DNA from: CBDCWA01 sp046048295
GTDB taxonomy: Bacteria; Pseudomonadota; Alphaproteobacteria; Rhizobiales; Hyphomicrobiaceae
Assembly (NCBI GenBank): GCA_046048295.1
Contig: JBJOGJ010000274.1
Coordinates: forward strand, 1-5,025
DNA: 5,025 nucleotides
Reading direction: 5' to 3'
In this document: one piece after another, positions 3,699-5,025 of the stretch
Layout: each line of letters starts with the position of its first letter
Numbering within the stretch: the stretch's first letter is position 1
The notes under the pieces: model-generated
What the model saw: the letters and a program-made list of their open reading frames with translations, nothing else
What the model was told of the DNA's origin: nothing
Databases searched by the model: none
Program-made: the position numbers and the translations under genes

Positions 3699-3745
3699 TA
3701 CTTAGCCGATTTTTCGTATCGTCGCACCAAGAAACGAACCAAGCT

Positions 3746-4831
3746 TCAGCGGCGCTGGCCAATCCTGGCCTGGAACTCGGCCGCGTGGTGCCCGTAGACG
3801 CGATCGACCATCTCGACGGTCATCCCAGCCCAACCAGCCACCTCCCACGCCGGCACGCCCGCTTGCAGTTGCCAGCAGACCGCCGTGTGCCTGAGCGTGT
3901 GAGGCGTGACCTCCTGGCCGAGGCCGGCGGCGGCACGAACGGTGGCCCATGATCGCCTGAGCTTCCCCACTCCGCGTCCATCATAGTGGATGACGTAGCT
4001 CGCACCCGTGCGCTGGTCCGCCTCACGCCATCGTCTGAGCCAGGGAATCAGCCGCGCCGGTATCTTGGCTGGCGGCTGGCGTTTCTTGGTTTCACGGTCG
4101 CCCTCGGCGCGACGGTAGATCAGCCCGCGCTCGACATCGACCCACCCTCCCGACGTGCTCGGGAGCCACCGCAGTGACAGCAGAGCGCCTGATCTGGTGG
4201 CCGTATGGAGGCCGAGCAGCAGGAACCGGAGGACATGCTCTGAGCCCAGCCGGTTGGCGGCACGCACGAACCGGGCGGCTTCGGCCTTCGTCAGCCATCT
4301 TTCCTTGGCTGGGGCAGCTTCCGGCAGCGTCACCTTCGGCTCTGACGGCAGAGGCCCATACTCGGCGTGGTAGTGCCGGATGGCGGCTCGCAGCGTCTTG
4401 AGGTCGTGTCGCGCGGTGGCCTCGGAAACCTTTCGAGCAACCTTTCGGCGCCGGATGGTCTGGCTCGTGCGCCATGCCACGTAGTCTCGGCAGGATTGGC
4501 CGCGGATGTCGGCGAGGGATTTCCTGCCCCACCACGTCAGGATCGGCTCGGCCGTGGCAGCAATGAAGCTCGGGTTGCGTGTGTGCGGAGCGCGCTCTCG
4601 CAGGTAGACGTTGACCACATCCGCAATGAGGATGCGGTCTAGGCTGTCGGCCGCCCGGCGCGGCTGGTATTTGCTGGCGATGTACGCCGCGAGCGCTCTT
4701 TCAGCGCCTGCAAGCTCTGGTTCGCGGCATCCAGTGCCACGCTCGGATTGTCCGTCGAGGATGACCCACCAGTTGCCGCTGGCTCTGGATCGCCGGAGGT
4801 AGAGCCGTGGCCCCTTGCTTTTGCGCGGCAT
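3746..4831 (-). CDS. int: Tyrosine-type site-specific recombinase (phage integrase)
   Basis: It catalyses recombination between the phage attachment core and its host copy. The product has 361 residues. The amino end 'RLYLRRSRASGNWWVILDGQ' (9-28) is an arm-binding-type domain. A core-binding helical region covers about 65-165. The catalytic domain has Arg213 in 'TATRSGALLSLRW', a beta-hairpin Lys (249 or 250) in 'ETKKRQPP', His311 and Arg314 in 'HTLRH', and the nucleophile Tyr346 in 'VDRVYGHH'. The usual second His/Trp, nine residues before the tyrosine, is Met337 ('AGM'), a variant I associate with this integrase subgroup. The ATG at 4831 lies inside the excisionase-like gene, with GAGG close upstream and GGGAG a little further. 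The 3' end points at the half-tRNA 48 nt away, the usual int-att arrangement. No truncation is seen, so it is probably active. Confidence 0.95.
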   Translation of the reverse strand: MPRKSKGPRLYLRRSRASGNWWVILDGQSERGTGCREPELAGAERALAAYIASKYQPRRAADSLDRILIADVVNVYLRERAPHTRNPSFIAATAEPILTWWGRKSLADIRGQSCRDYVAWRTSQTIRRRKVARKVSEATARHDLKTLRAAIRHYHAEYGPLPSEPKVTLPEAAPAKERWLTKAEAARFVRAANRLGSEHVLRFLLLGLHTATRSGALLSLRWLPSTSGGWVDVERGLIYRRAEGDRETKKRQPPAKIPARLIPWLRRWREADQRTGASYVIHYDGRGVGKLRRSWATVRAAAGLGQEVTPHTLRHTAVCWQLQAGVPAWEVAGWAGMTVEMVDRVYGHHAAEFQARIGQRR

Positions 4832-4983
4832 GCCTCGATCATCTCCCTCACCGCCTCATCGGTGAGGTAGAACTTGCCCGCAATGACGACCGGCCGCAAC
4901 CGACCGTGCTTGATCTCCGTGCGTAGGCTGGAGACCTTGACGCCGAGCTCGTCGGCAGCGACTGCAAGCTTCTTGAGGCTCAT
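4639..4983 (-). CDS. Excisionase-like / MerR-type winged HTH DNA-binding protein
   Basis: The product has 114 residues. Residues 3-52 ('LKKLAVAADELGVKVSSLRT', then 'HGRLRPVVIAGKFYLTDEAV') match the small helix-turn-helix plus wing found in excisionase/HTH_17 proteins. Position and type suggest a recombination directionality factor that bends DNA at the attachment site, or a regulator of the integrase. The rest (53-114) is Gly/Ser/Ala/Thr-rich, ends 'SPANTSRAGRPTA', and looks unstructured. The ATG at 4983 has a strong Shine-Dalgarno, AGGAGG, 6 nt upstream. The last 193 nt overlap the integrase gene in another frame, so nearly all the low-complexity tail is written over the integrase amino end, and the two genes are surely cotranscribed. 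The promoter lies beyond the right edge. Excision activity itself is inferred. Confidence 0.78.
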   Translation of the reverse strand: MSLKKLAVAADELGVKVSSLRTEIKHGRLRPVVIAGKFYLTDEAVREMIEACRAKARGHGSTSGDPEPAATGGSSSTDNPSVALDAANQSLQALKERSRRTSPANTSRAGRPTA

Positions 4984-5025
4984 CCTCGCCTCCTGTCCCG
5001 CATCTCCCTGAGAGCCTGTAGGAGC

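Noticed and set aside
3368..3742. Leftward 124-residue frame containing 'SGGIRTPDPLLPKH'
   Set aside because: That peptide is the well-known spurious translation of the antisense strand of a tRNA T arm and acceptor stem. The frame runs through the half-tRNA and against the 100-residue gene, with no initiation signal.
3699..3745. TTTTT run after the half-tRNA as an intrinsic terminator
   Set aside because: The T run at 3710-3714 is about 20 nt beyond the T-arm hairpin and has no GC-rich stem directly before it (only CGA-TTTT-TCG). I could not support a terminator for either strand.
3551..3952. Rightward 133-residue frame with 'GVGGSNPSAPT'
   Set aside because: This is read-through of the tRNA 3' half in the sense strand ('GGSNPSAPT' is its typical artefact), then antisense of the integrase.
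1..5025. CRISPR arrays, insertion sequences, rRNA or riboswitches
   Set aside because: No regularly spaced direct repeats, no transposase motifs or terminal inverted repeats with target duplications, and no conserved RNA structure beyond the half-tRNA were seen.

Overview
The window is high-GC DNA that reads as part of a temperate phage or phage-like integrative element. The style of the integrase and its partner (a 'RLYLRR...VILDG...GTG' integrase amino end, fed by a small MerR/Xis-type DNA-binding protein) suggests an alphaproteobacterial host, probably Rhizobiales. That host call is inference from family resemblance, not from a search.

Layout, left to right. (1) The 3' end of a rightward gene (to 283) whose two-cysteine carboxyl half resembles small lysis/spanin-type phage proteins. 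(2) A hairpin at the convergent junction (288-311). (3) A leftward four-gene operon, 1938 down to 314: three small unknown genes, then a complete Thg1-like protein (tRNA-His guanylyltransferase / 3'-5' polymerase family) at the distal end. (4) A 76-bp divergent control region holding an exact inverted repeat, TTGACA-N5-TGTCAA. Each arm serves as a consensus -35 for one direction, and each has a -10 exactly 17 nt away. (5) A rightward run of tightly packed small genes, 2015-3541: a Cro/XRE-like HTH protein, a GIY-YIG-like protein, then five small unknown ORFs, one of them a single-span membrane peptide. (6) A non-coding stretch, 3542-3745, that carries the 3' half of a tRNA-Pro(CGG) gene, from anticodon arm to CCA, without its 5' half. 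This is best read as a phage attachment core. (7) A leftward tyrosine integrase (4831-3746), preceded and overlapped by 193 nt in another frame by an excisionase-like gene (4983-4639).

How it fits together. The excisionase-like protein and the integrase would recombine the half-tRNA core with a host tRNA-Pro(CGG) gene. Phage-like genes lie on both sides of the core, and no tRNA 5' half precedes it. This fits an uninterrupted attP (free or circular phage, or tandem prophages) better than a simple attL containing a rebuilt tRNA gene. The HTH protein is the natural candidate to bind the palindrome and set the balance between the leftward operon (Thg1-like) and the rightward early operon. Most of the small ORFs have no recognisable function. 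The most unusual features are the phage-borne Thg1-like enzyme, the symmetric shared promoter/operator, and near-duplicate ribosome-binding/start segments in front of pairs of genes.
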